Assembly (NCBI RefSeq): GCF_000275825.1
Contig: NZ_JH719942.1
Span: forward strand, 2,176,212 to 2,240,211
Length of the DNA: 64,000 nucleotides
Source: Saprospira grandis DSM 2844
GTDB lineage: Bacteria; Bacteroidota; Bacteroidia; Chitinophagales; Saprospiraceae
Reading direction: 5' to 3'
How positions within the stretch are numbered: position 1 is the first letter of the stretch; every line of letters begins with the position of its first letter. Shown here piece by piece: positions 25,942-35,251 of this stretch. The notes beneath the pieces were generated by a model, which saw only the letters and a list, made by a program, of their open reading frames with translations, searched no databases and had not been told where the DNA came from. The position numbers and the translations under genes were made by a program.

Positions 25942-26115
25942 ATCCCCAATTGTTACTAATAAGTTAAAGTACTGACTTAGTGAACTTATCGCTAAGGTCC
26001 AATGAGCTAGCTTTTTGTTAGCTCCAGCTCTCCCTTTTTTAGGTCCATGGGGGGATTGTTCAGGATTTTCTGTATCCGAATAAAATTGAACCCACAACCT
26101 ACAGGCCCATATAGC

Positions 26116-26316
26116 AGGCCCGAAGGGCCGCAGGCCACAACAAGGCCTTTAGGCCGCAGTTCGACGACCAAAGGGAGTAACCGATGCTGCGGGCTGGCCG
26201 TCAGGCCAGACCCAGGCGGCGCAGCCGCAGCGGAGGCCCCAAAACAACAGCAAGCTGCGACAACCAGCCTCGAAGAGGCGCCAGTTCGACGACTGAAAGG
26301 AGTAACGCCCCAAAAA
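26116..26316 (-). repeat. Composite family-A element, types 1 and 3 in series (copy 10)
   Basis: Read on the minus strand: TTTTTTTGGGGCGTTACTCC, CGTCGAACTGGCGCC, a hairpin, GTTGTCGCAGCTTGCTG, then TTTTGGGGCCTCC with its stem, GGTCTGGCC, and again GGTTACTCCC, TCGTCGAACTGCGGCC, TTGTTGTGG. Three modules are joined. Of 25725-26473, the rest (about 25945-26110 and 26320-26473) holds no gene or site I can support. Confidence 0.85.
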
Positions 26317-26473
26317 AAGGCCTAGCCTTCTTTAGAGAAGAGCAGATGCTAATCGTTAAGCGTAAAAAAAATACTTCAAATGGCACATTGGGGGCTAATA
26401 GTCCTATATTGTAGGTTATTAGGCTATAGTTGCGTATAATTTTTACCTAAAGTATTTTATAAAGAGGGCTGCT

Positions 26474-27847
26474 ATGTTAATTCGTTTTATAGTAAATAAC
26501 CTGTACTCATTTGGTCAGGAGAAAGAGTTTAATATGTTGGCTGCACCCAAGTACAGCAAATTAAAGCATCATAAATATGAATTATCAAAGGGGGGGCGAT
26601 TGCTTAAGTTGGCGGCTATTTATGGGGCGAATGGAGCGGGTAAATCTAATTTGGTAAAGGCCCTACATATTTTGGAGCGGATCATCAAGCAGCGGAAAAT
26701 AGGGGTAGATATGCAGTGGGAGCGTTATAAGTATTCGGAAGCGGATGCGCCTATTTACTTGGGGATAGAATTGCATAGGAAGGGAAAAAACTACCTTTAT
26801 TATATAGAGTTTTTGGGCCAAGAAATTATTCATGAAGAGCTGTATCAAACCTTTTTTGATAAGCAAGAGCCGAAATGTATTTTTGAGCGCAAAAAAGAGG
26901 AGAGTGGGCAGACGGTAATTTCTTTACCTGCTTTTTTTCAAAGCAGCAAAGAGGGGCAAATTTTGCAAACGATTATAGTCAATAACTTGCTGAAAAAGTC
27001 GGTTCCTTTATTAACTACCTTATCTGATTTGCGACATGAGGCCCTAGAGCAGGTAAGAGAAGTTGTGGATTGGTTTGAGGAGCAACTTGTTATTATTTAT
27101 CCTAACTCGAAGCCAGTATCTTTTATTCATCGGATTGATAGTGACCCCAATTTTTTGAAATTTGCCAATGAGATGGTCAAGAGTTTTCATACGGGGATAA
27201 AGCAACTGTATGTAAGGAAGAGTTTGTTGCATGACTTTTTTGGGGAGGATAATCTACGTTTTGTTTATGAAAATCACCTCAGTAAATTAGAGGCTGGGCA
27301 AATAGTTGTGTTAGAAATCAATGAGAAGGAGCAGGTAGAAATAGTGATGGAGGAAGGGAAAGCTATTGTCAAGCAGCTATTATTTCAGCATTATGGTCCA
27401 GCAGGTAAAGAAGCGACTTTTTCTATGGGGGAAGAGTCTGATGGGACAATTCGTTTGATCGATTATATTTCTGCTTTTAGTGGAATGGTTAATGAGGCCC
27501 AAGTATATATTATAGATGAATTGGAGCGGAGTATACATCCTGTTATTATGAAGGCTTTGATTCGGAAGTTTGCAGAAGACAGTTCGACAAAGGGGCAGCT
27601 AATCTTTACTACACATGAATCTAACTTATTAGACCATACGATTTTCAGACGAGATGAAATTTGGTTTGCAGAGAAGGATAAGAAGGCTTGTACAGATCTT
27701 TATCCCTTGAGTGAATACAAAGAACATCATAGCAAAGATATTCAGAAAGGCTACCTACATGGCCGATATAGTGCTATTCCTTTTTTAACTAATCTCAAGG
27801 ATTTAAACTGGCAGGCCTATGAAGCTGAAAAAACAAATAACCTATAG
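26474..27847 (+). CDS. RloA/AbiLi-like AAA ATPase (defence-type)
   Basis: 457 residues of the SMC/OLD-related AAA_15/AAA_21 type. Walker A (YGANGAGKSN) at about 50-59, an ABC-like MGEESDGTIRLIDY signature near 320, Walker B VYIIDELERSIHP near 343-355, and the H-loop FTTHES near 378. The C-terminal motif GRYSAIPFL is shared with the second ATPase at 33041. The next gene overlaps by 29 bp and encodes an RloB-type protein, which is the two-gene layout of RloAB/AbiL phage-exclusion systems: an ATPase sensor plus a TOPRIM-like effector. The anti-phage role is inferred from family and pairing. Codon use is more A+T-rich than that of flanking genes. Confidence 0.85.
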   Translation: MLIRFIVNNLYSFGQEKEFNMLAAPKYSKLKHHKYELSKGGRLLKLAAIYGANGAGKSNLVKALHILERIIKQRKIGVDMQWERYKYSEADAPIYLGIELHRKGKNYLYYIEFLGQEIIHEELYQTFFDKQEPKCIFERKKEESGQTVISLPAFFQSSKEGQILQTIIVNNLLKKSVPLLTTLSDLRHEALEQVREVVDWFEEQLVIIYPNSKPVSFIHRIDSDPNFLKFANEMVKSFHTGIKQLYVRKSLLHDFFGEDNLRFVYENHLSKLEAGQIVVLEINEKEQVEIVMEEGKAIVKQLLFQHYGPAGKEATFSMGEESDGTIRLIDYISAFSGMVNEAQVYIIDELERSIHPVIMKALIRKFAEDSSTKGQLIFTTHESNLLDHTIFRRDEIWFAEKDKKACTDLYPLSEYKEHHSKDIQKGYLHGRYSAIPFLTNLKDLNWQAYEAEKTNNL

Positions 27848-28298
27848 TAAAAAGGAAGCCTATAGAGATGCTACGCTTTTTATCATTATTTGTGAGGGCC
27901 AAAAAACGGAGCCAGCTTATTTTAGCTACTTTGATCGCCTAACCTCTAGGTTAAAGGTATTACCATTATTTAATGAGGAGGGAAAAAGTGCGCCCAAACA
28001 TCTTGTCGGTTTAGCGACTACGGCTTATCAAAGGTATGCTAACACGGGGCCAATAAGTATTTGGATTGTTATTGATGTAGACCGTTGGAAGGCCCAAATT
28101 CCTAAGCTACAAAAAGATTGTAAAGAGAAAAACTGGAAGCTTTCAATTTCTAACCCCTGCTTTGAAGTCTGGCTCAATGCACATAGCGAAAAGCCAACTT
28201 TACCCAATAATATAGCGAATTGTAAAGATTGGAAGCCTCATGTAGCCAGGGCCTTTGCTGGGGAGGGTTTAATCCTCAAAAAGATCCCATATTTTTAG
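27819..28298 (+). CDS. RloB/AbiLii-like protein, reading frame broken before the C-terminus
   Basis: 159 residues as read. The N-terminal half is typical of RloB: FIIICEGQKTEPAYFSYF (a TOPRIM-like Glu motif), then ISIWIVIDVDRW (DxD) and ISNPCFEVWLNAH. From about 28266 the frame runs into a short nonsense tail and a stop at 28296-28298, while the next frame continues with a plausible RloB C-terminus to 28426 (listed separately). The change fits loss of one base, for example from the A-run at 28278-28282 in CTCAAAAAG. It may be a mutation, a sequencing error or, less likely, programmed -1 slippage. If real, the effector lacks its last ~50 residues. Confidence 0.82.
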   Translation: MKLKKQITYSKKEAYRDATLFIIICEGQKTEPAYFSYFDRLTSRLKVLPLFNEEGKSAPKHLVGLATTAYQRYANTGPISIWIVIDVDRWKAQIPKLQKDCKEKNWKLSISNPCFEVWLNAHSEKPTLPNNIANCKDWKPHVARAFAGEGLILKKIPYF

Positions 28299-28426
28299 CT
28301 AGAGCGATTAGCAGTAGCCGAAAGGAGTATCAGGCTGACGGTTATTTACCTAAAGAAGGCTGTACACAGCTTTATGTATTAGGAGAGGAGCTCTACCAAC
28401 ATTGTAAGTCCTTTTTTGAAGAATAA
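28266..28426 (+). pseudogene. C-terminal part of the RloB-like gene in the -1 frame
   Basis: Joined to the preceding frame it reads ...GFNPQKDPIFLARAISSSRK, then YLPKEGCTQLYVLGEELYQH and ends at TAA 28424-28426. The acidic/Tyr-rich pattern with a final Tx-LYxL-x helix is what RloB-family C-termini look like. It has no credible start codon or spacing of its own, so it is best read as part of the same gene. Confidence 0.6.
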
Positions 28427-28449
28427 TTTTATTGTAGAGGCCCCCCAAA

Positions 28450-28481
28450 AAACGCCTAGTCTTCTTTAGAGAAGACTAGGC
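28450..28481 (-). terminator. Terminator of the twin-AAA ATPase gene
   Basis: A perfect 12-bp stem (GCCTAGTCTTCT / AGAAGACTAGGC), TTAG loop; on the minus strand it is followed by GTTTTTTGG. It could also stop plus-strand RloB transcripts. Confidence 0.75.
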
Positions 28482-28508
28482 CTAGTCATTTATAGAAGGG
28501 CTATAGAT

Positions 28509-31136
28509 TTAGCCGCGGTGATTAAAGCCAATAGAGCCGGGGCGTTGTTCGTCTTGTTCGATCAGGCGAAAATCCTGTAGATCGGTGGCCTTGATCGTTT
28601 TGACCATTTCGTGGCTGCGTTCGGCATGAGAGATGCTGGCCAAGCGGAGGTTTTGGCGGCGCACCACCTCATCTACCACCTTGCGGATGCTACGGGCATT
28701 GCCAAAATACTTATGCTTGTGGTCCAGCAGGTCTTGAATATAATTTTGGAGCAGCTTGCTGGCCTCCTCATCCAGATAAAGATCTTTTTGCTCGCACATA
28801 TCCGAGGCAATTTGGAAGAGTTCTTCTGCGGTATAATCCTTAAACTTGAGGGTACGATCAAAGCGAGAGAGCAGGCCGGGGTTGCTTTCTAGAAACTGCC
28901 GCATTTCCTTGGGGTAACCGGCGACAATGACCATAAACTCCCCTCTTTTGTCCTCCATGCGTTTGAGCAAAGTATCTACGGCTTCCTTGCCAAAATCGCC
29001 TTGGCCGCCTTGGGTGAGCGCATAAGCCTCATCAATAAAGAGGCCGCCGCCCATAGCTTTCTCGATAGCTTCATCGGTTTTGATGGCCGTTTGGCCAGTA
29101 TAGCCAGCCACCAAATCTTTGCGGTCGGTTTCTACCAAATGGCCACGTTCCAAAACGCCTAAGGCTTTATAGATTTTGACCAGAATGCGGGCCACAGTCG
29201 TTTTTCCTGTACCGGGGTTTCCGACAAAAACGGTATGTAGCGAAAAGGCCTTCTTCACATCGCGGCCAATTTCGGTATAGTAGCGGACCAATTTGGCCAC
29301 TTCATCCACATCTCTTTTGACATCTTCTAGGCCAACCAGGCTATGCAGCTCATTGAGGGCCTCTTGCAAAAGGGGTTCATCAATGGGAATATGCACCTTG
29401 GCTTTATTGCTTAGGCCAAAGGCTTTTTCTACATCTTCTAGGATTACGGTAGAGAGTTGTTCGGCCTCCATTTTTTCCATTTCCTCAATGCCTAGGCGCA
29501 TCAGGCGAAGGGCCATATTCTGCTTACATTCCTCAATCACGCCATTGATAAAGCGGGCATTGCCAAAATTATCATTGCGGCCACGATAAGCCTCGACCAC
29601 CTTGCGATTAAGAAACTTGAGGGTTGCTTCATCTAGTTTGATATCGCGTTTTTCGGCGGCATAATCGGCAATTTGCATTAGCTCATCGGGCCGATAATCG
29701 GGGAAGTGAATTGTAGACTGAATCCGCGAGCTCATGCCTGGATTCTTATGGACAAAGAGGTTCATCTCTTTGGGGTAGCCGGCAAAGATGACCGCAATAT
29801 CGCCAGCGCCATCAGACATCTCTTTAATAAGGACCTCAATAACTTCCTTACCAAAATCTTTTCCGTCATCGCCACGATCGGATAGGGCATAGGCTTCATC
29901 GACGAAGAGGATACCGCCACGGGCCTTATCAATAGCTTTTTTGACCTTGGGAGCGGTTTGGCCGATATATTCTCCAACCAAATCTACTCGGCCCACCTCA
30001 TGCACTTGGCCTTTAGATAGGAGGCCGAGGCTGGCATAAATTTGCCCGAGCATTTTGGCCACGGTTGTTTTACCCGTGCCGGGGTTGCCCATAAAGACCG
30101 TATGCAAATTGATAGCGGCATTTTCCTTAAAGCCTTTTTCCTTACGGATTTGGATAAACTTGAGGTAAGTGGCCAGTTCATCAATCTGTTGTTTGACGGA
30201 TTCTAGGCCAATCAGGGCATTGAGTTCGGCCACGGCCTCCTCATAGCTGAGTTTTTTCACTTCTTCCTCGCCTTCTTCGGTTTGTTGGCCCAAGGTTGTT
30301 GTTTTGCGGCCAGCAATTTGGAAAGGCATTTTACCTTGCAGGGCTTCTTCTTCTTGGCCCACTTCAAAGGGGACCACCCCTAGGAGTTGGTCCATGAAAA
30401 TAATTTCTAGGGTATAGCGATCTTCAAACCAATAGCCGCCTTTATCGAGGCCATAGCCGGTATCGAAGCTTAGTTGCTGCCGTTTATCGGTAATTTCTGA
30501 GAAATACTCCATATAGGCCTTATGTTGGCCGGCATCATTATAGAAATTAAATTGAAACTCTAGGGGAAGCAGCTCCTCCTCTTTGAGGAGATCCACGGCC
30601 ATTTCGATATTGATATAGCGAGTTTTGGCTTGAGAAAAGACCTGAAGATATTGGCGCTTTTCTAAATCAAGGCCTTCGCCATCGCTTTCGAAGAGGCGAA
30701 CCTGTTTAATTTTGAGGTAGGGGTTTTCGGTGGGGGTCACTAGGCCGCCATCGGTAACATAAAAGTGGCTAGTGCCGATAAAATCGTCTCCGATATAGGC
30801 ATCCCAGCGATACTTGCCTTTTTTCCACCAGCCGGGCTGCGGGGTTCCCCAGCCTTCACGCACATAAAAGACATTAGTATCCTTACTGACCTTAAAGTCT
30901 TTTTTGAGTTCGCAGAGTTGTTCTTCTGTGGCTTCGTTTGTACATATTAGGCGCAGGCTAATATTCCAATCTTTTTCATCGAACAATTTATTATAGAGGG
31001 CCATTTCTGCGTAGATATAACGAGCTTCTGACTCATCATATACCCGTCTATATTTCTTTACATTTTGGTAGAGGTTTTCTACCGAGCCAAACACCTTGAG
31101 GTGTTTGAATTTATAGTTTCCGCCTAGGGCACTCAT
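28509..31136 (-). CDS. Twin AAA+ ATPase of the CbxX/CfxQ (SpoVK-like) type with duplicated N-terminal domain
   Basis: 875 residues. The N-terminal ~270 residues hold two tandem copies of a ~125-residue domain: [19 protein letters not shown]... and [20 protein letters not shown]..., each followed by an ARYIxxEMA-like segment and a GYWxxxRYxxxxxxxD-like segment. Two CbxX/CfxQ AAA modules follow, at about 300-560 and 590-860. Each has its own Walker A ([12 protein letters not shown] and [12 protein letters not shown]) and Walker B ([12 protein letters not shown] and [12 protein letters not shown]). Such ATPases remodel proteins; rubisco activases are one branch, but there is no rubisco here. The role is unknown. 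Convergent with the RloAB pair, not co-transcribed with it. Confidence 0.82.
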   Translation of the reverse strand: MSALGGNYKFKHLKVFGSVENLYQNVKKYRRVYDESEARYIYAEMALYNKLFDEKDWNISLRLICTNEATEEQLCELKKDFKVSKDTNVFYVREGWGTPQPGWWKKGKYRWDAYIGDDFIGTSHFYVTDGGLVTPTENPYLKIKQVRLFESDGEGLDLEKRQYLQVFSQAKTRYINIEMAVDLLKEEELLPLEFQFNFYNDAGQHKAYMEYFSEITDKRQQLSFDTGYGLDKGGYWFEDRYTLEIIFMDQLLGVVPFEVGQEEEALQGKMPFQIAGRKTTTLGQQTEEGEEEVKKLSYEEAVAELNALIGLESVKQQIDELATYLKFIQIRKEKGFKENAAINLHTVFMGNPGTGKTTVAKMLGQIYASLGLLSKGQVHEVGRVDLVGEYIGQTAPKVKKAIDKARGGILFVDEAYALSDRGDDGKDFGKEVIEVLIKEMSDGAGDIAVIFAGYPKEMNLFVHKNPGMSSRIQSTIHFPDYRPDELMQIADYAAEKRDIKLDEATLKFLNRKVVEAYRGRNDNFGNARFINGVIEECKQNMALRLMRLGIEEMEKMEAEQLSTVILEDVEKAFGLSNKAKVHIPIDEPLLQEALNELHSLVGLEDVKRDVDEVAKLVRYYTEIGRDVKKAFSLHTVFVGNPGTGKTTVARILVKIYKALGVLERGHLVETDRKDLVAGYTGQTAIKTDEAIEKAMGGGLFIDEAYALTQGGQGDFGKEAVDTLLKRMEDKRGEFMVIVAGYPKEMRQFLESNPGLLSRFDRTLKFKDYTAEELFQIASDMCEQKDLYLDEEASKLLQNYIQDLLDHKHKYFGNARSIRKVVDEVVRRQNLRLASISHAERSHEMVKTIKATDLQDFRLIEQDEQRPGSIGFNHRG

Positions 31137-31317
31137 ATTCTTGGATTAAAAATTCGGTTAATTTTGGGGACTTTTGTGTCCTTAAAAATACAACTTTTTC
31201 AAACTTTTGCCTGCTATCTCTGCCAAAGAGTTTGTTTGGCTCTTTTTAGGGCTTAAATTTGGGCCAAATGGCGGGCTGCGGCAAGGCGGCAAAGCCGCCT
31301 TGGGCCCGAAGGGCCAA

Positions 31318-31454
31318 TGGCCCAGCGCTGCGGAGGGGTGGCCGAAGGCCAGACCGAAGGCGAAACGAAGTGTAGCCTGAAGGGCCGAACAGCCCTGTGA
31401 GCCCCGCAGCATAGCGGCGGCCGCCCCAAATTGAAGGGCGGCCGCGGGCCCCAA
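31318..31454 (-). repeat. Family-A element, diverged type 1 (copy 11)
   Basis: Minus strand: CTTGGGGCCCGCGGCC, a GGCGGCC/GGCCGCC pairing, GCTATGCTGCGGGGCTC, CTGTTCGGCCCT, middle stem ACTTCGTTTCGCC, GGTCTGGCC-TTC-GGCCA and CAGCGCTGGGCC. An extra stem AAGGCGGC-AAA-GCCGCCTT lies beyond it at 31283-31300. It fills most of the 31137-31469 gap; nothing else is seen there. Confidence 0.85.
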
Positions 31455-31469
31455 GAAAAAATAAAAACT

Positions 31470-32975
31470 ATGAACTATCCACTACAACTATCGGCGGCTT
31501 GGATTCTGCTTTTGCTTTTGGGCTATTTTATCTTTTTGAGTCTGCTCTCCTTTTGGCAGAGTCGGGGAAACAGCAGTAATGCGGCCTTTTATCGGGCGAA
31601 TCGGGCGGCGCCCTGGCCTTTGGTGGCTTTTGGGATGATTGGGGCCTCTTTATCGGGCGTAACTTTTATTTCCATACCGGGCGTAGTGGGGGCTGGGGGG
31701 CTCAATCAGGGCTTTTCCTATATGCAGGTTGTTTTGGGTTATTTGGCGGGTTATCTGGTGATTGCAGAGGTTTTATTGCCCTTGTATTATCGCTTGCGTT
31801 TGACCTCCATTTATAGTTATTTGCAGGGGCGATTTGGGGATTGGACCTATAAAACGGGGGCTAGTTTATTCCTGTTATCGAGGACCCTAGGGGCGGCTTT
31901 TCGCTTATATCTGGTGGTTTTGGTTTTAGACAGCATTTTGCGCTTGGGCGGTTGGGAAATACCGCTTTGGGCGATCACTTCAGGCGCTGTACTTTTGATT
32001 TGGACCTACACCTTTCGCTCTGGATTACAGACGATTATCTGGACCGATAGCTTGCAAACGGGCATGATGTTACTGGCCTTGGGCTTTAGTTTGTACTACC
32101 TTTTATCGGGTATGGAGTTGGGGGCTGTTGAGAGTTTTTCGGCCCTAGATGCGGCCAATTTGGGACAATTTTTCTTTTGGGAAGATGGTTGGAGCAACCC
32201 CAATAACTTCTTCAAGCAGTTTTTGTCGGGCATGTTTATCACGATTGTCATGACGGGTTTGGACCAAGACATGATGCAAAAAAACTTGGCCTGCAAAGAC
32301 CTTAAATCGGCCAAAAAGAATATGTATAGCTTTAGCGCTATCTTGTTGATTGTTAATTTTTTATTCCTTTGGATGGGGGGGCTTTTGTTCTTGTACATGC
32401 AGCAAAAAGGCCTAGATTTTCCGATGCGGGGCGATAAAATTGCCTATGATTTGATTTATCCGCAATTGGCCCTCACCCAGCTGCCGCTCTTCATGGGTAT
32501 TTGTTTTTTGTTAGGTTTGGTGGCGGCGGCCTACTCTAGTGCGGATTCTGCTTTGACGGCCCTAACGACCTCCTTTAGCATAGATATTTTGGGGATGTCG
32601 GAAGAGGATGAGACAGCGGAATCTAAGCAAGTTCGGCAGCGGGTGCACCTCTTTTTTTCGGCCTTATTGGTGGGCGTTATTTTGTTGTTTGCCTACATCA
32701 ATGAGCAGTCGGTGATCAATCAATTATTTAAGGCGGCGGGCTATACCTATGGGCCATTATTGGGCCTTTATAGCTTTGGGTTGTTTAGCAAAAGGCGGGT
32801 CAAAGACCAATATATTCCCTTTTTGGCGATTGGGGCGCCCTTGCTCAGTTTTGGCATCAATTACTATTCAGAAGAGTTATTCTGGGGCTACAAATTTGGC
32901 TTTGAAATCTTATTGTTGAATGGAGGATTGATGTTGTTGGGGCTGTTGCTTTTGTCGAGGCGGATGAAAGTTTAA
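31470..32975 (+). CDS. Sodium:solute symporter family transporter
   Basis: 501 residues from ATG 31470; the in-frame upstream extension lies in the repeat and is not used. About thirteen membrane helices. SSS-family hallmarks are FYRANRAAPWPLVAFGMIGA near residues 38-57, GASLSGVTFISIPG, and AAAYSSADSALTALTTSFSID near 350-370. The family couples Na+ entry to uptake of sugars, amino acids, vitamins or similar solutes; the substrate cannot be told. The divergent upstream neighbour is the twin AAA gene. Confidence 0.9.
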   Translation: MNYPLQLSAAWILLLLLGYFIFLSLLSFWQSRGNSSNAAFYRANRAAPWPLVAFGMIGASLSGVTFISIPGVVGAGGLNQGFSYMQVVLGYLAGYLVIAEVLLPLYYRLRLTSIYSYLQGRFGDWTYKTGASLFLLSRTLGAAFRLYLVVLVLDSILRLGGWEIPLWAITSGAVLLIWTYTFRSGLQTIIWTDSLQTGMMLLALGFSLYYLLSGMELGAVESFSALDAANLGQFFFWEDGWSNPNNFFKQFLSGMFITIVMTGLDQDMMQKNLACKDLKSAKKNMYSFSAILLIVNFLFLWMGGLLFLYMQQKGLDFPMRGDKIAYDLIYPQLALTQLPLFMGICFLLGLVAAAYSSADSALTALTTSFSIDILGMSEEDETAESKQVRQRVHLFFSALLVGVILLFAYINEQSVINQLFKAAGYTYGPLLGLYSFGLFSKRRVKDQYIPFLAIGAPLLSFGINYYSEELFWGYKFGFEILLLNGGLMLLGLLLLSRRMKV

Positions 32976-33040
32976 AGCCATTTATTTGCTTTTATTTATG
33001 GTTTTTCTGCTGTATATTTACATGAAATAGTAGAAAACTT

Positions 33041-34342
33041 ATGATTATAGAACTTACAGTAGAAAACTTTGGTCCTATCCAAGAAGCTCAGACCCTATCG
33101 TTTGAGGCGAATAAGGCGGAGCATTTAAGTGAATATTATATTCATCGGCCCAATAGTAAATTGAAGCTGCTTAAGTTGCTGTATATTTTTGGTCCCAATG
33201 CTTCAGGTAAAAGTAGTTGGTTGAAGGCCTTAAAACTTATGCGTGAGCTACAACTAGATGCGGCTAACGATAAAAGCGATAAAATTGACTATCAACCCTT
33301 TTTGTTTTGTGATAATCCACTAGAAAAGGATAGTGCGCTGAGTATTCGTTTTATTCATGAAGGGATTGAGTTTGACTACTATTTTCGCTTTAATCAAGAA
33401 GCAATTTTAGAGGAAAGTCTACATTATTATGAACCTCGTCGGGCGCTTGTTTATGAGCGAAAAACAGATTTAGCCAAGCAATTGAGTGAAATCAATTGGG
33501 GTTCTAAGATTAAACTCTCTGCAATAGAGCAGGAAAGTCTAAAGACTCATGTACTCTGGAACCGCACTGTTTTGGGGGCCTTTCATAAGGCCAATACAGA
33601 TTGTCGAGAGTTAAGAATTGCGCTTTCTTGGTTTAAGGAGGTCTTGCATCCTATGATCTCTCCAGAAACAAAATTGACTAACTTCATATCTAGCAAATTA
33701 GATCAAGGAACTTTAGATAAGGAGCTCTTTTTGTCTTTTCTAAAAAAAGCAGACCTAAAGATAGAGAATGTGTTTTTTGAGGAACAAGAGGACTGGCCCG
33801 TGCGAATAAAAAAGGTCTTGAAACAAGATCCTGACTTAGCCAAGGCCTTGAAAGAGACTGGTATTAAACATAAAAGGGTCCGAATTGAACATTTGGTCAA
33901 AGGGGAGGAGGAAAGCAAGAGCTATCTATTAGATTTAAAACAAGAATCTCAAGGCACAAAACGCTATTTTGGTTTTAGTGGCTTGCTCGCTATTCTGGCC
34001 AGTCAAGCAGCTATTTTCTCTATTGATGAGGTAGGCAGCTCCTTGCATCCCGAACTATTAGAGCATTTTCTGCTTAGCTTTTTACTCAATAGTCAGCCCA
34101 ATTCACAGCTTATTCTCAGCACCCACCAAAGAGAGCTTTTGCGCTCTAAGGATATTCTGCGGGCCGATGCCATTTGGTTTACAGAAAAACAAGCCAATGG
34201 GGCTTCAGCGCTTTTCTCTTTAGCTGATTTTGAGGCTAAAGATTTTCGCTCTTCAGAGGCTTACTATCATGCCTATGAAAAAGGAAGACTTGGTGCAATT
34301 CCCAATTTAGATGATCCCTATAATTCCTTAGCCAATGAGTAG
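33041..34342 (+). CDS. Solitary RloA-like AAA ATPase
   Basis: 433 residues, same architecture as the ATPase at 26474 but clearly diverged. Walker A FGPNASGKSSW at about 50-60, Walker B AIFSIDEVGSSLHPEL near 325-340, H-loop LILSTHQREL, and C-terminal YEKGRLGAIPNL. These proteins normally work with a nuclease-like partner (RloB, TOPRIM or DUF4435), but no partner follows; only a possible 25-codon frame (34389-34466) lies before the terminator. A defence role is inferred from the family. It may be a remnant of a decayed two-gene system. Confidence 0.78.
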   Translation: MIIELTVENFGPIQEAQTLSFEANKAEHLSEYYIHRPNSKLKLLKLLYIFGPNASGKSSWLKALKLMRELQLDAANDKSDKIDYQPFLFCDNPLEKDSALSIRFIHEGIEFDYYFRFNQEAILEESLHYYEPRRALVYERKTDLAKQLSEINWGSKIKLSAIEQESLKTHVLWNRTVLGAFHKANTDCRELRIALSWFKEVLHPMISPETKLTNFISSKLDQGTLDKELFLSFLKKADLKIENVFFEEQEDWPVRIKKVLKQDPDLAKALKETGIKHKRVRIEHLVKGEEESKSYLLDLKQESQGTKRYFGFSGLLAILASQAAIFSIDEVGSSLHPELLEHFLLSFLLNSQPNSQLILSTHQRELLRSKDILRADAIWFTEKQANGASALFSLADFEAKDFRSSEAYYHAYEKGRLGAIPNLDDPYNSLANE

Positions 34343-34477
34343 AAGTATAAGGCGACAAAGATATTTGAAGTGAAAATGGGTTTATGAGATGAGTGAACTA
34401 AGATCAACAGAAGATGTCAAAAACTTTCTGGAGTATTCCTTTAATGCAGCTCTCGATAGTATTTAGAAGTTAACAGG

Positions 34478-34508
34478 GGTTCCTCGGCCAGGCCGGGGAG
34501 CCTTTTTC
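34478..34508 (+). terminator. Terminator after the solitary ATPase gene
   Basis: GGGTTCCTCGG paired with CCGGGGAGCC (wobbles), CCAGG-type loop, then CTTTTTC. Confidence 0.6.
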
Positions 34509-34519
34509 TATTATTTCCC

Positions 34520-34527
34520 TATCTTTG
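34520..34527 (+). promoter_or_regulatory. Possible -7 box of the 94-residue protein gene
   Basis: TATCTTTG matches TAnnTTTG and lies 18 nt before the ATG. The -33 region would fall in the preceding hairpin and does not match TTTG, so support is partial. Confidence 0.4.
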
Positions 34528-34545
34528 CCCAAAAGCCACAAAATT

Positions 34546-34830
34546 ATGAGAGTTATTGGATATTTAGAAGAGGTCACCGACATGAAGGTCACCTTTTTCG
34601 AGCAGGGGTTACGCTACAGCATCAAGTTTGAAGATGGCCTCTATGAGCAAACCTACAAATTTAGACAAGGCGAGGGAATGAGCAACCTCAAAGAGCTCAA
34701 AGCCTTGGTCGATCAGCCTTTTTTGGAGGCCGTCCGGGCCCAATTTGAGCAAATGAGAGAGCAGATCAGCGGGCTGCTCAGCCGCCAATTTCCGGCCCAA
34801 GAAGAAACCGAATCCATCTTCATTATTTAA
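34546..34830 (+). CDS. Small protein of unknown function
   Basis: 94 residues from ATG 34546, chosen over a TTG seven codons upstream. Mixed alpha/beta: a strand-rich first half (MRVIGYLEEVTDMKVTFFEQ, then YSIKFEDGLYEQTY) and an amphipathic helical second half ending ESIFII. No signal peptide, membrane segment or known motif. It has its own terminator and likely its own promoter, so it appears to be a real single-gene unit. Confidence 0.6.
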   Translation: MRVIGYLEEVTDMKVTFFEQGLRYSIKFEDGLYEQTYKFRQGEGMSNLKELKALVDQPFLEAVRAQFEQMREQISGLLSRQFPAQEETESIFII

Positions 34831-34848
34831 AAGAGAAAGCCTTTCTGA

Positions 34849-34886
34849 ATCGCTCCTAATACACTGTTATTAGGGGCGATTTTTTT
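34849..34886 (+). terminator. Terminator of the 94-residue protein gene
   Basis: 13-bp stem (ATCGCTCCTAATA / TATTAGGGGCGAT, one wobble), CACTGT loop, T7. The T-run directly joins the GGGGC end of the next repeat. Confidence 0.88.
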
Positions 34887-35022
34887 GGGGCTGCCCCTCC
34901 CTGCGGTCGGGTCGGGCTATGTCGCAGCTCGCTGTTCGCTCGGCCCTGCGGCGCTAAAGCGCCTGGGTCTGGCCCTTTGGGCCACTGCTTTCTATCCCTC
35001 AGCCTGCGGCCCTTCGGGCCTG
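34881..35022 (+). repeat. Family-A element, type 2 (copy 12)
   Basis: TTTTTTGGGGCTGCCCC, GGTCGGGCTATG, GCAGCTCGCTGTTCGCTCGG, middle stem GGCGC-TAAA-GCGCC, TCTGGCCC-TTT-GGGCCA, end TATCCCTCAGCCTG plus a GGCCC/GGGCC stem. The rest of 34831-35251 is the putative regulatory region below. Confidence 0.9.
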
Positions 35023-35112
35023 TTCACCGCAAAAAAAGGCCCTTAGCCCGCTTATTTCTAATAAACTAGGGGGCTGCAATGGACAAGCCAAAGCCCAAAA
35101 ACGTTTTTTAAC

Positions 35113-35202
35113 TGCATCTGTAGGGATAAGAATCGAAAATTATTCTTTTCCAAAACTTAAATGCTATTTTTGTGAGGGTTTGGACCAGAAAATACAGATG
35201 CA
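35113..35202 (+). promoter_or_regulatory. Inverted repeat and -7 box upstream of the PorP-like gene
   Basis: TGCATCTGTA (35113-35122) and TACAGATGCA (35193-35202) form a perfect 10-bp inverted repeat 70 nt apart. Between them TATTTTTG (35165-35172) matches the -7 consensus; no good -33 TTTG is present, so the promoter may need an activator. Confidence 0.45.
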
Positions 35203-35251
35203 TTTGGGCCCCCTCGCAAAATGACTTTCCTCTTAATAACAATTGACCGAT

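Noticed and set aside
34389..34466. 25-codon frame after the solitary ATPase
   Set aside because: Too short and without support; it may be a remnant, so it is mentioned only as context.
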